A stretch of DNA of 60,000 bases, from assembly GCF_910592395.1 (NCBI RefSeq), contig NC_088308.1, positions 7,085,001-7,145,000 on the forward strand. Reading direction: 5' to 3'. This document shows, piece by piece, positions 13,901 to 28,900 of this stretch. The DNA comes from Lineus longissimus. Lineage: Eukaryota > Nemertea > Pilidiophora > Heteronemertea > Lineidae. The notes beneath the pieces were generated by a model. That model saw nothing but the letters and a program-made list of their open reading frames with translations, made no database searches and was not told the origin of the DNA. Position 1 is the first letter of the stretch. Every line of letters begins with the position of its first letter. The position numbers and the translations under genes were made by a program.

Positions 13901-16900
13901 ATTTGAAGACCGCCAGTGAACAGTGCTTTGAAACACAACAGATAGCCTTGCAAGTATTAGAGACGGAAGCACATGAAATGGTGAAACAAAGTGAAACACA
14001 TGGGTTAACAGAGAGCATGCTCAAAATATTAAGAAAATTGCCCAGATTAATGGAAAGAAATCATGATCAGTAAAAAAATTATCTTTCAACCAAGGCTTCC
14101 ATCTTTCGATTGAATAAGAACAATAGTGCACTTTCAACTAAACTCAAGATAAATTTTTTTGCATTTCCGCAAGTAGTTGATGAAAATAAGATTTGTGAGT
14201 TCAAAAAAAGAACTAAAACATCTGTGCAGACAAATAATAAGATTTTTACGATAATATAGTTCAATGTCCAGAACAAGGCAATCCAAGTATTAGAAAAGAA
14301 ATTTTGACAAATTTTGATAACTCGAGTCACAACCAAGCTGGTCGTTTTGTTATGCAGATTTTGTTAGCCTAAACAAACTTCTGAAACCTTTCTTTGTGCC
14401 TCCCCACAATGCCTGGTACACTACTTTATACACAAACTAATGCAATTACTACAGAGTATTCTAAGATAGCACCACCATAGATCTACTACAACCTACATGC
14501 CCAAAGAGCTATCCAAATGGCCATCATCCTATTGCCAACAAAATGTTTTGCCTTCCTTTCAACTGCCCCTGACACTATTCCTCATATAAGTCTGTTCTAC
14601 CACCCTTGACATACCATCTCATCCATCACATAAGACTGTTCTACCATCCATCCTTGACACAACATTCCTCAATAAGTCTGTTCTACAACCCGTGACCCAC
14701 TATCTGTCAGTGTCTGTTTTGCCATCCTTGTCACACCATCTCATTGGTCACAATATCTACCACCCTCGTTGTCAGCAATTAACACCACAACTCTCTCACT
14801 AAGTGCCACAATGTTACACTTTTCAAAGCCTCAAATCGTAGCATAAAAGCCATAGAACAAAGGAGATTTGCCAAACCACACACAATCGCTCTTAAGGAGA
14901 GCCAAAGATGGTCCACTGTTTATTGGACAGCATTGCCCTGAGCAGCAGCGGAAGACAGAGATGAGACAAAGGCAAAATGCACCAATGAGGCTATCACAGG
15001 AGCGAGTGAAATTGACAACAACCAGTGACTTATTACGGGAGCTAATGTTTCTCTTTTGAAGTCAGACATTGTGTCTGGAATTTGCTACTTTAAAATTCTG
15101 GTACTGGCGATATTTCTTCAAATAGATAGGAGTCCACACATCCTCTTTTACATGTCTCATCTCTGAATAAGGGAATTTGTCCCAAAGGTGATCCACTCAA
15201 GAAGAAATGACAAAGGGGGAGGGAGGTGTGAGGATATACAGGTTGGACCAGCCTCAGCTAAACAGTACGTCCACGGAACAAGTCAAAAAGACAAACAGAA
15301 ACTGCCGACTTTACTGACACGTCATGCAGGATGAAATAAGTGTAATTGGAAGCTATCGGAGGGGGAAAACAAAACTGGACATGGTTTAGACACCGATAAT
15401 TATAACTGACAGGTTTTGGACACTGTGCAGTGGGTTAGTACTCGCTAAACGTTCAGATAAATAAAGCCAAAGTGAAGCGAAAAAGTGAGCACCTCTGCTT
15501 GAAACATGTTTTCGTATACCGGCACTGGCACTTCCTTCATTGTAAGCTTGCAAGAGACAGAACAAAATATGCAAGTTACAACTGTTCCATGATGACACCA
15601 ATGTACATTTATCAAGCAGGGGAACATTGGAATCAATCTTGGGGGGACAACTACTCGTGAAGAAGCATAACAGACTTCAATCAATTTTTGCAAACTTCCC
15701 AATTAATGAGTCAACTTCATATTTGTTAGTTTTTTTATGATATACCGTATAGCTTTCTTTGTTCACTTCAAGATTTAGCATCAAGCTGCTTTTGATGACT
15801 TTAATTTGATACGAAATAAGCATCTAAAGATGTTATAATAAGTTTTAAGATCATACAATGTAGCATTATATTGCAGTAAGATTATCTTTGAAGTCAATAG
15901 TTGGCTTAAATTAGTGTGATCTTTCAAAATGTCACTTTGTCCATTCTACTATCTTCTAAGCAAAGAGGGCAAATACTAGCCCCAAAGTGGGACATCATTT
16001 AACTTTGATAAAGCATGTAAATGCCATGGCAAATAACAAAGGAATACCCTTAAATGGAGACAATGAGAAGATGGTGTGAAAAGGGTGTACACAGTCACTC
16101 ACACCACTGATACAAAGGAAGATGAAGAAAGGTTGTCTAAACTAGCTGAATGAAATGACGTGTTGGTGTGTGAAATGTCAAGGTTATAGAGAAAACTACA
16201 ATCATCAATGTCAAGGTTGCCATAAGTGTCAAGGTCACCATCAAACCAAGTGTTGGGTCGGCATGAAGTGTCAAGGTCATATCAAAGTGTCAAGGCTGCT
16301 ATGAAGTGTCAAGGTCACCATGATGTGTCAAGATTGTCATGAAGTTTCAATGTCAAAGTCACTGTCAAGGTAATGTGTCTTAATGAGGAGTCACATTGGT
16401 TGAAATGTCTTAAGTCAAGGCAGCATCTATGTGCCAAGGTCACAAGGAGTGTAAAGGTCACCTTGACATGTCAAGGTCAAGTGTGTCAAGGTCAAGTGTG
16501 TAGATGATGAAATATAGGATGCTTACACAACAATTCTATGATGCTACAGATAACGAAAGTGAATCTGTGTCAGTGGTAGACCCATTGCTTTCACTTTTAA
16601 TACCATCAGTACTGAAAGGTTATTTTTGTCTACAAGCAGCCTGATGGGGGACTCTTTCAAATCAGGATATGCACACACAGGGAAAATTAGCATTATTGAA
16701 AGACCCATTTGTGCAAATAGACTAGTGTTTGTTCAGTTTAGATCCATCTTGATGACAAAGAATCATCATCACTGTATCTCACATTCCTCGTGGGTTCACG
16801 CAAGCTTGGGTCAGGTGGTATAGTAAGGTTTTAAAGACCATACACAAAGGCACTTGACCATAACCACCAACATAACATACAAGGTGGTCACTCACACCAA

Positions 16901-19900
16901 CTGATGGGGCTACAAGGACACCAACTCAGGGTTGAACAGACTGCAAGGGCGATGATAGAGAGGACAGACAGTGGGGAGGCGTTACTAAATCTCGGAACCC
17001 ACACAAAACAAATGACAAGGTGAATCCCATTGAGGGGAACTACCACTGACAACTATGAGGAGGATCAACGAAAAAGGCAATTTATGCTGCTGAAGAACAA
17101 GTATTTCCAAGGCTGGTTTTCCTCTGATGATAGAATGATATGTCAGAGGCGGATCAAGGAGACCAGAATGGAGGGGGCCTCCGTGAAAGAAAGGGCCATG
17201 TGTTTATTTTTGTTAATTTCCAAATTGGTTTGGTCAGTTGCAAAGAATTTCTTCCAAATTGGGTTGCACCTCCCCGTTTCTGCACCTGTATCTGCATCAT
17301 TTCCATTCATAACATAGCCACACCACCACAGGCACTCATTCAATAGTATCACTGCATTTTCTGTGACAATCACATCACCGTTTCTGGGTTGTGATGTGGC
17401 GATATTATGAGCTACATCGTAATGGGTGGTGACGTCAGGAAAGTGCAAACAGAAGCAAGACCATGCAGGGGCAACCTTATTTAGCATTCTTGTTCATCTG
17501 CGTCTAAGACAGTTTGACAAATCTCACTTAGCTGGAGTGACTTTCTGGTACAGTATCATCTCTCCCCAAAACATAGTTGAGGCATTCTTATCACATTCTA
17601 AAACCCTACCTCAGGGAACAGAAGAACAAATCCAGCTTCTCGATATAAGCCGGTATTCTTCTCGAGATAAGCCGGAATTCTACTTCCCCTTCACATGTCA
17701 TGATCAATGTCATGACACAATATCCCCATACCAGTCATATGAACAATAGAAGAAGAAAAAATTACGAAAAAAAAAGATCCCACTTAACAAACAGAGTCAC
17801 TTTTAGCAGACTTTTGAGGAAAAATCTTATGGTTTATTCATTTTTTTGGTGAAAAGTGTTATAAATGTTCAAACGTCCACAATGTGTTGTACATAAAGAG
17901 GCATGGTGTTCACTTACAGATAGTTTACATACATGTGTACACACTGTCACAAACACTGGCTTGGGCTACAAGTTGCACCAAATGGATGATATAATGAGTT
18001 GAGATGATTTAAGCCGAGCGGCTGAGTAGGGCAAAGTGTTTTGGCTGCACAAAACAACAGAAAACAGAAGTTACAACAGTTATTGGTTGGTTAAAACCCT
18101 GAGGAATATATTGAAATTGATATATAAGGTATGAATCAGCCTGATTTAGATACTTACAGGACTGTTCATGTGGTTGTTAAATGGAAAATACAAGGTCTGA
18201 GTAAAACGTGACATTGGGTGAGCTCATTGAGAGCATGTGGCCATGGGCAACACAGGCTTAGAGGATTGGTTCAGGAGACTTGGGTCACGCCATACTCTAA
18301 CTTTTCATAACATCAGTTGAGATTTTAATGATAATTTCAAAGCAGTTGGACATTAACTGATATAATTTTAACTCTGATCAGGTCTTGAGTGTGAAAAGGC
18401 AATTTTGTCAAGGAATACTCCTACTGAGAGACAAACGATATTCAGGTTCTGTAATGTTCTTAAAGGAATCGCAAGAACAGAGCACTTCTGCCAAACAATC
18501 ACCAATAATTTCCCTTTTTTTAAGACACTTCATTCTTTATTGCAAGTCTGAACAGATTAAACCAAAGAATACAAACATAAATACTTCACACTGCTAGCGA
18601 ACATGCCAAAAAAAGCAAGCCACCCAATTGGTAAAAAATACGAACTCAGATGTTGTCTGCGCTGTTGAGAAATCAACTGTCTACAAATGTATTTTGTGCA
18701 ACTTGTAGTAAAATTTTGAATCAAACAAGTACTGGGCATAAGACTTGTCAAAACGAAAAAGACATTGCTTCCCTGCAGTCAACATTAGGTACCTAAAATA
18801 CCATCCCCAAGTTCGTACTCTGGATAAAGAATCTCTACCATGGAAATGTGTCCGGCTGCTAAAAAGGGGCATCATCGCCATGGATATAGGTACAGTTGCT
18901 ATGGAAATATGTATCATCACCATGGAAACATGCAACATTGCTATGGGAATGTGTATCATCACCATGGATTTGTGTACAATCGCTAAGGAAATGTGTATCA
19001 TCACAATGGAAACATGCGTAGTTGCTATGGAAAATGTTTACAATCACCAAGGATTGGATTATTTCAAAAGATGGTGCCCAGATCGTGTTCTGCAACTGTA
19101 CTATCGCAACATGCACCATCACCATTTGGTATTATTTCAAGCAAAGCAATAGCTCGCCACCATAGCATGTTTTATTAACATGTGTCTCACTTATAACTTT
19201 AGGTCTGGACTTATCAGATATTTGAGATGAGTCCCAGAGTACATTTTAAGAGATAGCAGTTTGGGTGGTGTCGAATGCAGGGGGGTACAGAACTGTCAAA
19301 TTTGACCTGAAATTTAGATGTTTCCCCAAAGATAACCAATCTCACTGGTTCAATTCTACACTACCACAGCAAAGTGGTGCTTGCCAAAGGAGGCCTCTCA
19401 GAAGTCTCACAGTGTGACTTTAATAACTTCTTCAAGAATTCTTTAGTGCAAAAAGGGGACACACTGGATTATCTCAGCGCCATAATCAAAGTTGATGAGA
19501 CAGGCCATCATGACCTCATATCTGACACTGGGATACTTAGTTGACATTTCTCAAATCACAGGTAACCAACCCTTTTGCAGAAACTCTTATTCACCAATTA
19601 CCCAAGATGAAGAACCAGTTGCCATCAAGTGCAATAACAAAATTCCTCCAGACTTACAAGTCCCTAAAGAAGTCTCTACCTATTTGTCAAACCGAAGGGG
19701 CAATAGCATTCTAGAACACCCAAAAACCAGTAACATTTGAGGTTCCCGAAAAACCAATCTGGTTGATTCAATGTCCTTTTTCGTTATTGACTCGCCTTTC
19801 ATGTTTACATAACAAGCAGGAAGAGACTACTCACGAGGAAGTTTGATCCGGAGAAGCATGTGCATAGCTGGGATAGCCAGACACAATATCATTCAGCGAG

Positions 19901-22900
19901 CCATACCTGTGATACGATGGAGAATTCTGTGCTCGGGGGATGAAGGGATCATCCTCGTCTATCGTGTTATACTCTTTCCTGGAATACGATTGGAATAAGT
20001 GTACATGCAGTAGTGGATTAGTTGTACCTTCAGCCATGTCGGAACCAAGTGCTTCAAGAGATTCAGAAATTGCCAAATATAATCAAATCATTTTTCTAAA
20101 TTCTGTGGAGGAGACAGGTTTGGCTGTTAACCTCAGGTCAGCCCACTTCCCCAGTTTTATCTTTTACAAAATATCTCTTTTGTGGAGTGGTTACCCGCTT
20201 TGATTGACATTAAGCAGAGCACAGTCTTGGAGGATGTGGTGAGGGGTATTTCACTGTGGCCATTCTTAAATTCTCTTGTAGACAATAGTTCTTCATGGCA
20301 AAGGTTGATGAATTAGGCTTTAATGATGTAAATATTACACCTAAATTTTATTAAGAACAGAATTATAAGAGGCGTGCAACACAACTACACAAAAGAAATG
20401 AAAAGACTGAAATAAAGTATAAGTTGAAGTTTTAATAGAAAGTGAATTTTTCACTCTTATAGCCTGGCTAGTAGTGCAAGTTAGTGATTTTTTTCACTCT
20501 TGTAGCCTGGCTAATAGTGCAAGTTATCATACGACTTTCGGAAAAGGTAGCCCTTAGAAACAAAGACAGGGGGTTACAGAGAGGCCAGAAGTATTGAGTA
20601 GTACCCTCCTTTACATAAATGTGATGAAGGGGTGTTATATATAGAACTTTTAGAAGTTCAAATTGTTGTATATTAAGTTGGTAAAAACTCTGGTATAAAT
20701 GTCAGAGTACTTAAATAAACCAACCATCATCGAAATAATCCTACACATCGATAAAATAAATTATGAGCTAGTATTGTAAAATACCAAGCCCACTTTTCGA
20801 AGCAACTTCTAAAATTGCGACAGAAACATGCAATACCACAAAATCTGAATGTATGGATGCAGGTGTCTTCATGCAGGTGTTGCATTAGTAGACATACACG
20901 TACGTGTAGGGGAAACACAAACAACCTTTGAATTATTAGTGATTTAGGCAACTGAACACGAGTGTGTTTTAATTAAGCACATTTATAGAAATCAACAATA
21001 TATCAACAAGAAATAGGCTACTTTATCACATACATCTTTTTACACAAACAAATCAAAAATACTTTGTGAAAGCATGAATTTATCAAAAGCGCAAAACTAA
21101 AAAGCCCACAGTTAACCATGTTATTTCAAAGAGACATTTCACCCTTAACAGAAATTAATTGAAATACGATTTTAAACAAACATTTGGATGAGTCCTGAAC
21201 TTGGTTGACTGAATTTTGTGACAAAGCAAGCCACTTTCATTTCTATTAAAAACCAAACGACCTACATTTGTATAACAAACCGAACAACCTACATTTGTTT
21301 TTAAGAGAATATATTTTTAAGAGAATATATTTAAGGGAAACCTGTTAACGTTTAGTTATTAGAAGGGTTTCAACACGAGCAAAGAAAACGATCCTATACC
21401 CAGAGGCCTGATACCATTATTTACAATAATCAATAACATGCACAACATTTTCTATGAAACCTGAACTCTCAACCCCCATTAGATTTGAAAACAAAGATTG
21501 AAATTGGACCAATAAAAGGACCATGATAACAGGACTACCGCATGATACAGGAAGGTCCTACAGGTATTTATTAGATTAGGAACACAGCAAACAGGAGATT
21601 TTTGTAGCAGGGACCTATTATTACTATTTTCCTTTGCAGGACATGTATATTTTCAAAAGACTTTCAACGAGTATTCCTTTTTTTGGAGAGGGTGGTGCCA
21701 CTTTTGGCCTTTTCTAAGAATGTTAAGCCAATTATGATTGAGAAACAATATCCCGGGAACAACCCACCTCGGCAGAGGCGCAAAAAATAACATGAATACG
21801 AAAATCCCTGATCCACAATGAGAACTAAATGTACTAAACTACTAAGTTGACCCATAACCATGGAAACCTGCCCAGAAACACACACATCAAGTAGCGGAAA
21901 CCTAATAGAGATCAACTGCAACCCCCCTGATGACAACAAATGAAACCTTCTGTTGATCAAGTCCAGCATATGAAAGCTCTCATTGGTCAAGTCCAAGGCT
22001 GGCTCAGCAGGGGTGACGCAAGTAGCATAAGTAGAAAATGTACAGTGTGTCCCACTGCTCTCATCATTATCATGGAGATCCCATCATAAGTTATTCTTCA
22101 GTAATTGGACACACGGTATAGTTTCTTACACTGAGCCCAAGATGATAAATAACAAAATTGAACATTTACCCGTTTGTAAGAATGTAACTTGCGTTGTAGT
22201 GCATTGCGCTGAAAATATTAAGCTTGGGAAGTGAATGAACTGCTAAACAACGTGAAATCATGTCATCATAGTTAATATTTAAAGAATCCTTTTCACATAT
22301 TTTTTTGCTTTGTTTCGGGCTTCATTTAGGCGATGACTAATTTCACAGGGTGTCACAGCACACAACAACGAGTGCAAATGGTTTAAACTTCTCTAAACAG
22401 ACGTCGGATGAAATATAGTGCCAATAACGCCTTACTGGTTTACAACTAGGCCAAGTCACGTATTACTTCACTAAACAGACAACAGGCATGGAAAGGGTTA
22501 ACATGACACTTCTGTGACAGGACTTGTGCTCTGTGGATAGTTTGCATCACAAACTCAACTATAGGCTAATCGTTTATTCTTTGTCCACATTGTTTTGGGC
22601 TCTGAAGCACAAACTACTTCGCAACCAAGCAGAATCGAAATCCTGTTTGATTGTAAGGCAAAGATCGATACAAAACAAACTTTAAAGAAATCAGACGAGC
22701 AGTTAGCACTCCAGAGCGCAAAATGATGCAGACAAAACATCTATGAATGGACTTTATACAAATCACTTCTAAACGCTTGAACTATAGGCATGCACCCAAG
22801 TCAAAATCTACCAAAACAATACAATAATCCTGAAATATCAAAATTTTAAATATTCATATTCGAAACGAACGTTTTAACACTGGGAACTTATAAAAGGTTC

Positions 22901-25900
22901 CATCTAAATATGTTTCACTATTTTAGGCTCCTCTTAAAATTCATGCATCAATCTTGGTTTGGAAATTTTGATTACGAAATGGCTGACAATCCTTTCCATG
23001 CTATCACCACGGACAAGTTTAATCCATGCCGTAAGATCAATCTAATCATGCTATAAACAATCAGTCTCTCTAAATAAAAGAGAAGGGAAAATAAAACAGA
23101 AATCAAACAACGTTTTTAAAGTGCTCTCATTTAGAAAATAAAATAGTTTCCATTTTAGAGTATGAGATGGTCAAACCAAGCTTCTTGTATTTTTGACAAT
23201 TTAAGCAAAAGTTTAATTAGGTGTGCCATTATGGGCTCAACCAGTGAGTACCTCAACAGTTCGGAATACTACCAAAAGACTCCCCAAGAGCCACTTGTGT
23301 ACTCTCCGAATGCCAACAAAGGTTTTCTCCAAAATGATTTAGTATTGCACCCGCACCGATGATGAAATAATAAATGCTCCCTGCTGAATCACCATACACC
23401 ACAACAGTCAGGCGTGGTCCCACACCAATGAATGCTCCCACAACATTTAAGGTGCCCAAGGATTGTGCCCAGAACTCGATACAGTGCTATCTGGCAACTG
23501 CTCTGTAAATTGTGCAGTGAATCCAAAGTTTTAAGAAAGACACGTTTCTCTTCATTTAGAGAGAAAGTACAGATTTCATTTTGACAACAACACAATGGTG
23601 TCTCACAACGGGGGAACAAAGGGTCATTTTGACAATTTTCACATTTTTACAAATTTTCTAAGATCCTGACATATAGAAAAGTAACCCTACCTTGGTCGGA
23701 CTGAGTTACTGAAGAAAACAAGCGCCATCACAAAAGAGTTCCATATCAAAATAATAAGAAGCAAGTTTGAACCAAAACCAAAGAGATGACCACTCAGATA
23801 GTTTTAGTTTTAACCAGTCAGAAAGGTTTTTAACATCCAAGATGGCTGCTGTAGCGGCCATATTGAGAGAAAAAATCCAAAAAAAGATAGCTCAATGAAA
23901 GCATTTTGAGGTGAAATTGAAAATTCAACCCCTGGAGAAAGCACAACAAGACCTTTGATGCTGGTTATTGAGTTAATAGTCATGCAAGTATTATATGCCC
24001 AATCCAAAACGTGCACGTTATTCAATCACACATGACCTAGCCTATGAAAACACCATATCTAGATAAGATTTTATCATTAATTCCAGATGAGAAAGAAGCA
24101 GCAGTACCGTTCAAATTACGAGAATGATAAAAGATTTTGTTGGCGGCTTTACTTACTCTTCAACTGGGTCGGAGGCGCTGATTGGTGGAAAACAAGCAAG
24201 GAAAATGTATGAGAGAAACAGAATATAACCCGGCCCAAATTTCAAGCAGGGAAAAGATTCTACTATGTCCCTGCTTCAAAATAATTGTTTCGAGAAGAGA
24301 GCATAAGTCGTGTGGGAAACGGTTTGAAAGATTTTGTTAGAAATGAAGAAGTATGTGTTGGGAGATAAGTTAAGTTTAAATGTCTAATCAAGCTGAAATG
24401 CCAAAGTGACCTAGTTTCTCACTGTACTCAGCATAGCGAGCTGTCATGCATTGCCTAACTAGCCATGAGTCAGTCGATGGCTTGATTGTATAAATGTTCG
24501 ATGATGGACTTGTACAGTTATCCCTGGTTGAGAGCAGCATGCAGTTTTAATGGCAGTGCACGAACACACATTCAGAGAAAACATGTAGTCACATGACATC
24601 ATAGAAAGATTGAAGAACATCCTAATATAAACACCTACACTATTATCCCCACGGATTTGATAACATGAATTTACCATAATTTTCTTTGTCACGTTGTCGC
24701 ATTAAACATCAGGGTTTGACAAGCTACTAAGCAATGTTCTTCCCTTTTAAGAATATGACCACCCAACTACTTCTCCAACTGTAAATGTATAACAATTTGT
24801 ACGACCGTTGCAGCTGCTGTCACATAAAACTGTATTTGGCCCCAGTGGGTATTTGGTAATGCAAATCACCTGCTAGCTAGGTTAGTTGGAAGCAGATGAG
24901 TCAGCTAAAGTTACCAACTACACTGACGGGTAATTTCACATGACCATAACCAAATAACCACTGGATCAGAGCAAAGTTTTGTAGCAGCCCCGACTGCAGC
25001 AGCAAAATGCTCAGATGGAGTCAAGCATTTAGCCTTATGGTCCTATGGATACTGCTAATTATAAAGCACTGAAATTTGTCAGGCAAATATTTACAATAAT
25101 CAAGCAATTTGTATCCATATAAGTTTTAAAAGTAAACCAGTGAAAAAAATACTGATTTCAGACAGAAATTGGTTGTTTGAAATGAAACCCATCCCACCTA
25201 AATGTCAATTGGACAAAAGCCTTCAGACATGTCAGACACAGAGTCACAATGACATACATAAGACACTAGATGCATAAACTTGTTAAATAACGAGGGAATG
25301 ACATGAACAGGTCTTGTGGCATTGCATGTTTCTATTGTGACCAAACCTGCTGAAAAAAGAGGGCTTTGTAGAGTTTTTCAAAATATATAGGAAGATTATC
25401 AAAACTATGATTATTAAGTCCAATACTGTATCAATCTCGATCTAGCCAGTGCTAGCTGATTCCAATTACAGGCGTCTAATCAAGTATAGAAAAAAATTCG
25501 CTTAGAGATTAAAATCATGAGAGAGGGTTGTAGCTGAAATCAGGGCTCGAGAGATCTAAAATCATCACCAAGGTGAATGGGGCCTTTTTGGCGAAAAGGT
25601 TCTCCACAGAAGGGGAAACAAAGAGAGAAATATTTAGGTCGCTCTCCGAGGTCATTTGCAGACCAATAAGATGCCGGCATCCTGAAGGATGGCACTGATT
25701 TTCATTAGGGCATGCGTCAAACTTATATTACAACTCAGATCCACAGGTGATTTTTACTGCCAAAAATAGCACCAGCCGATGATTTTGATCCCCCTTGATG
25801 ATATCACTGCAACCCCTCAAGCGGATATGAAGGCTGCTACAAGTTGCGACCCGACTTACTTCTTTCCAAAGTGCCTCCACGCCCTCGAGGCAAGGATTAT

Positions 25901-28900
25901 GATTATGGTGAATATAATTCCTATGACAGCACCAGCTAGTAAGATGAACGCAACTCCAGCCCTGAAGAAACAAAATAGGACGTATTATTTGAAAAGTTTG
26001 GTAAAAAAATTTGCTTTATTCCTCCGTTAGAGTGTACATGTTGCACTGGGCAGGGTCAAAGGCTGTTCAGTTCTAGTTCTTCATTTTTTCACAGACATTA
26101 ATACACATCACCGCAGGTTCAAGCACAGCCTTGATGACTCCAGACTCTAGCCGACAATGCCATTTCTATGGAACGATACTTGAATACTTACATTCCAGTG
26201 TGGCATATTCCCTCCAATGCACGAACGTAGTCTTTGTGCAATATCTGGCAGTCTGCAAACACAGTTAGATGCTGGAGGAATGGAGGCACCTTCTTCATCT
26301 CGCGACCAATAGCTTGGTGACCATTTTTTATCTGAAGTATGGAGCACAATCATTTGAACATACAATACAATATCCTCATCTCCATCAACAATTGGTGTCA
26401 CAATCATGAATAGTTCATACTGACTTGTTGCTGCATGAAATTTGAAAGGTGCCCATTTGCCAGATGGTTGTAATAATTTTTTCTTGGGTGATATTGATGT
26501 TTGAAATATTGCCTTCACAACAGGTGCAATACATCTATCACCTCTCAGGATGTGGGCTAGGTTCATACTCAGAACCCAATTTCAAAGCAAAGGAGGGGAA
26601 GCTTATGGACCACATAGGCTCAGTAAAATCCCTCTACAGCTGACTTACGATTCTATATTTGAATATTTTTGAACTTCTAACGATTCCCTTGAGTTTCTCC
26701 ATCTCGAGGTTAATCTTGGTGATACTTTCAGATGCTTGAGATATATCCTGCAAACAGATACACACAGTTAATGGGTTAAACTAAGTAATTAAAGAGCACA
26801 TAAATCGAAGGCCTAGTGATTCTGACTTCGCTCATTTTTTCGAGGATATCAGTCAACATTTAAGGTATACTCCTTGTGTGGGAACTCAAACGTACACAGT
26901 TAAAGGCACTTAGGTGCACAGTAACCTTACCTTACTAAACGGATTTGAAATATCTTGACTACAGTTCATGTAGTAGTGAAGGATGACTGAAATGAGAAGA
27001 TGGGGCATGATTGACATTGATGATGAGGCCCACAGTCATTTTTCTAGAACTGCCATTGCTGCTACCATTACCTCTTAGCCATCAGAAATAAGGCAATAAC
27101 AAGACATTTTGGTTTCTGGAAAGGTTTATGCATTGTTTGACATCATATTAACATTGATTTATCTCCTCAACTCGATGTTCTTGTATTTTGGCTTTTAGCC
27201 CATATCAACACGGCCACTTTATGCATTTTTCGGGACAATGTCCTTTGCCACAATCCTGACAGGTCTGACTAAGAATCAACAAGAGTTGAAAATTCTATCC
27301 ATCCTCTGCTGCCATCTGTTGGAAGTCTCCTCAATCTACTGCTTGCCAATGCAGATCGGTCCAGCTGTTAGCAGACGGTTTAGATTAAACCATGCATCAG
27401 ACAGCCATTCTGACTCCCAGGGCCTTGGACCTGCACATACTTCATCGAGAGAGAAAGCCATATCAAAGAATCGGTAATTTAATCCTGGCTTCCTGGTTGT
27501 GACTTTGTTCTCGTAGGGCTTATTGTGATGGATGGATATTATCAAGCAATGCAGACTTTCTCAGCCCAACACTGTCATTTAAACGGTTGAACTGTTTTGT
27601 GTTCCAAACACAAATAATTTTGCCTCACCCAGCCCTTTATGAAAGGAATTGGGAATCATTTTCAGAGCCTACAAATTTGGTGGAATATCTTCATGGCAGG
27701 AAACAGCCACTTTAAGATACATTAGAGAGGCCGCCTGGTAGTAAATCACTACGGCTCATTTTATAGCTACCAACAATGAGTACATACCTGGATTTACTCG
27801 ACCTCCTGCCTCCCGCTCCACAGCTGTGTCTGGGTCATGACAGAAGTCACCGACAGCCTGAAATCATCAACAATCATCAATTAAATACACCAATAGAGCA
27901 TTGGATTAGAAAGAATACAATATTGAGAAACTAACATTATTGAGAAAAAAAACATTTTCTGATATTTCTGTTGGAAAAAAACCTAGGTCATGTAATCACT
28001 GCCAGAAAGATAACCTACAAATACAAACAATCAAAGGAAATCCTACCTGAAAACTGATTAGATGAGACCAAATTGTAATATGTATTAATTCTCGCCTGCA
28101 TTGACCTGTACTGTTACCACAGAAATATCCATCTGGAGATGCTTGAGTAAGGTTAACTCAATATACTAGGTCTGTTTGTAGGTACAGCACAGAGTATCAA
28201 AATAAATAAAGGGTTGGCAGGCATCTTTATTCATCATTTCCAGCAGTAGGCAGATGCATTCATCTTGATACACTCTACATAATGTATATAACTTAAACTT
28301 TTAAACGTGTATCACAATATAGACTAAGATAGTGGATACTGGCAAATACATGTGCACCAGTCTGCCTCACAATTACTTGAATTATTCTGTCTGTGCTCCA
28401 GAAGCATGTGTCATTGTATAGCAACATCACAGCCATTAGTTCATTAGTGCTATACAATATAGCCTATCCCCTTGGGAAGCATTCACGCAGGGTTGACTTC
28501 CCAGAATCACATGCAATGTATTGTGAAAAACTGGTTGAAATTGACACTGTACAATATCAATTTGAATCAATCCACTGGAGCGATCTCCTATAAGGCTTTT
28601 AGCTGATAATTTATTTGTCCAGTCCATCATATCAGACCATAAAATCATGATGATGATGAAGGGGCAAATCCACAATGTAAAATTCTTCTCAGTTTTATGT
28701 CTTGTTGAATAAAGACTCAACAAATAATCACACTTTCAAGTTCTTCAAAACGAGACGGCTTGGACATGTTTGAACCATGTCAACAGAGTAGGATGGGTTT
28801 GCAGCCAAGTTCTTTACAATTATCATAATTTGCGTAATGGTTATGATGTATACACTGCCTAAACAGCTTCCGACCAGCAATGTAAACGAGCCACTTCAAC

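Larger units (their letters stand above)
5461..19834 (-). other. Intron 12 of the long form, or downstream region of the short form
   Basis: 14.4 kb without a certain gene. Holds pogo-like copies, the 315-bp duplication, foldback elements, the TCAAGGTCA cluster, two minisatellites and the open frame at 8664-9083. Other stretches (5760-7790, 9090-10740, 14770-16160, 16510-18830) show only short random frames. Confidence 0.5.

Noticed and set aside
15386-15702. Minus-strand frame with an acceptor-like TCTGTCTCTTGCAAG as a further tail exon
   Set aside because: No frame joins the exon 12 phase without an early stop, and the donor is poor.
17143-17487. 114-codon minus frame
   Set aside because: Contains a palindromic stretch (GGTTGCACCTCCCC-like ends) and no coding signal; probably an old element.
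18745-19152. 135-codon plus frame with MEICIIT-type repeats as a secreted or metal-binding protein
   Set aside because: The repeat is fully explained by a 21-bp minisatellite; no signal peptide or neighbouring exon is visible.
26147-26566. A 139-codon minus frame, the longest in the window
   Set aside because: It runs through exon 10 in the wrong phase and through an intron. The spliced phase gives the clear tweety match.
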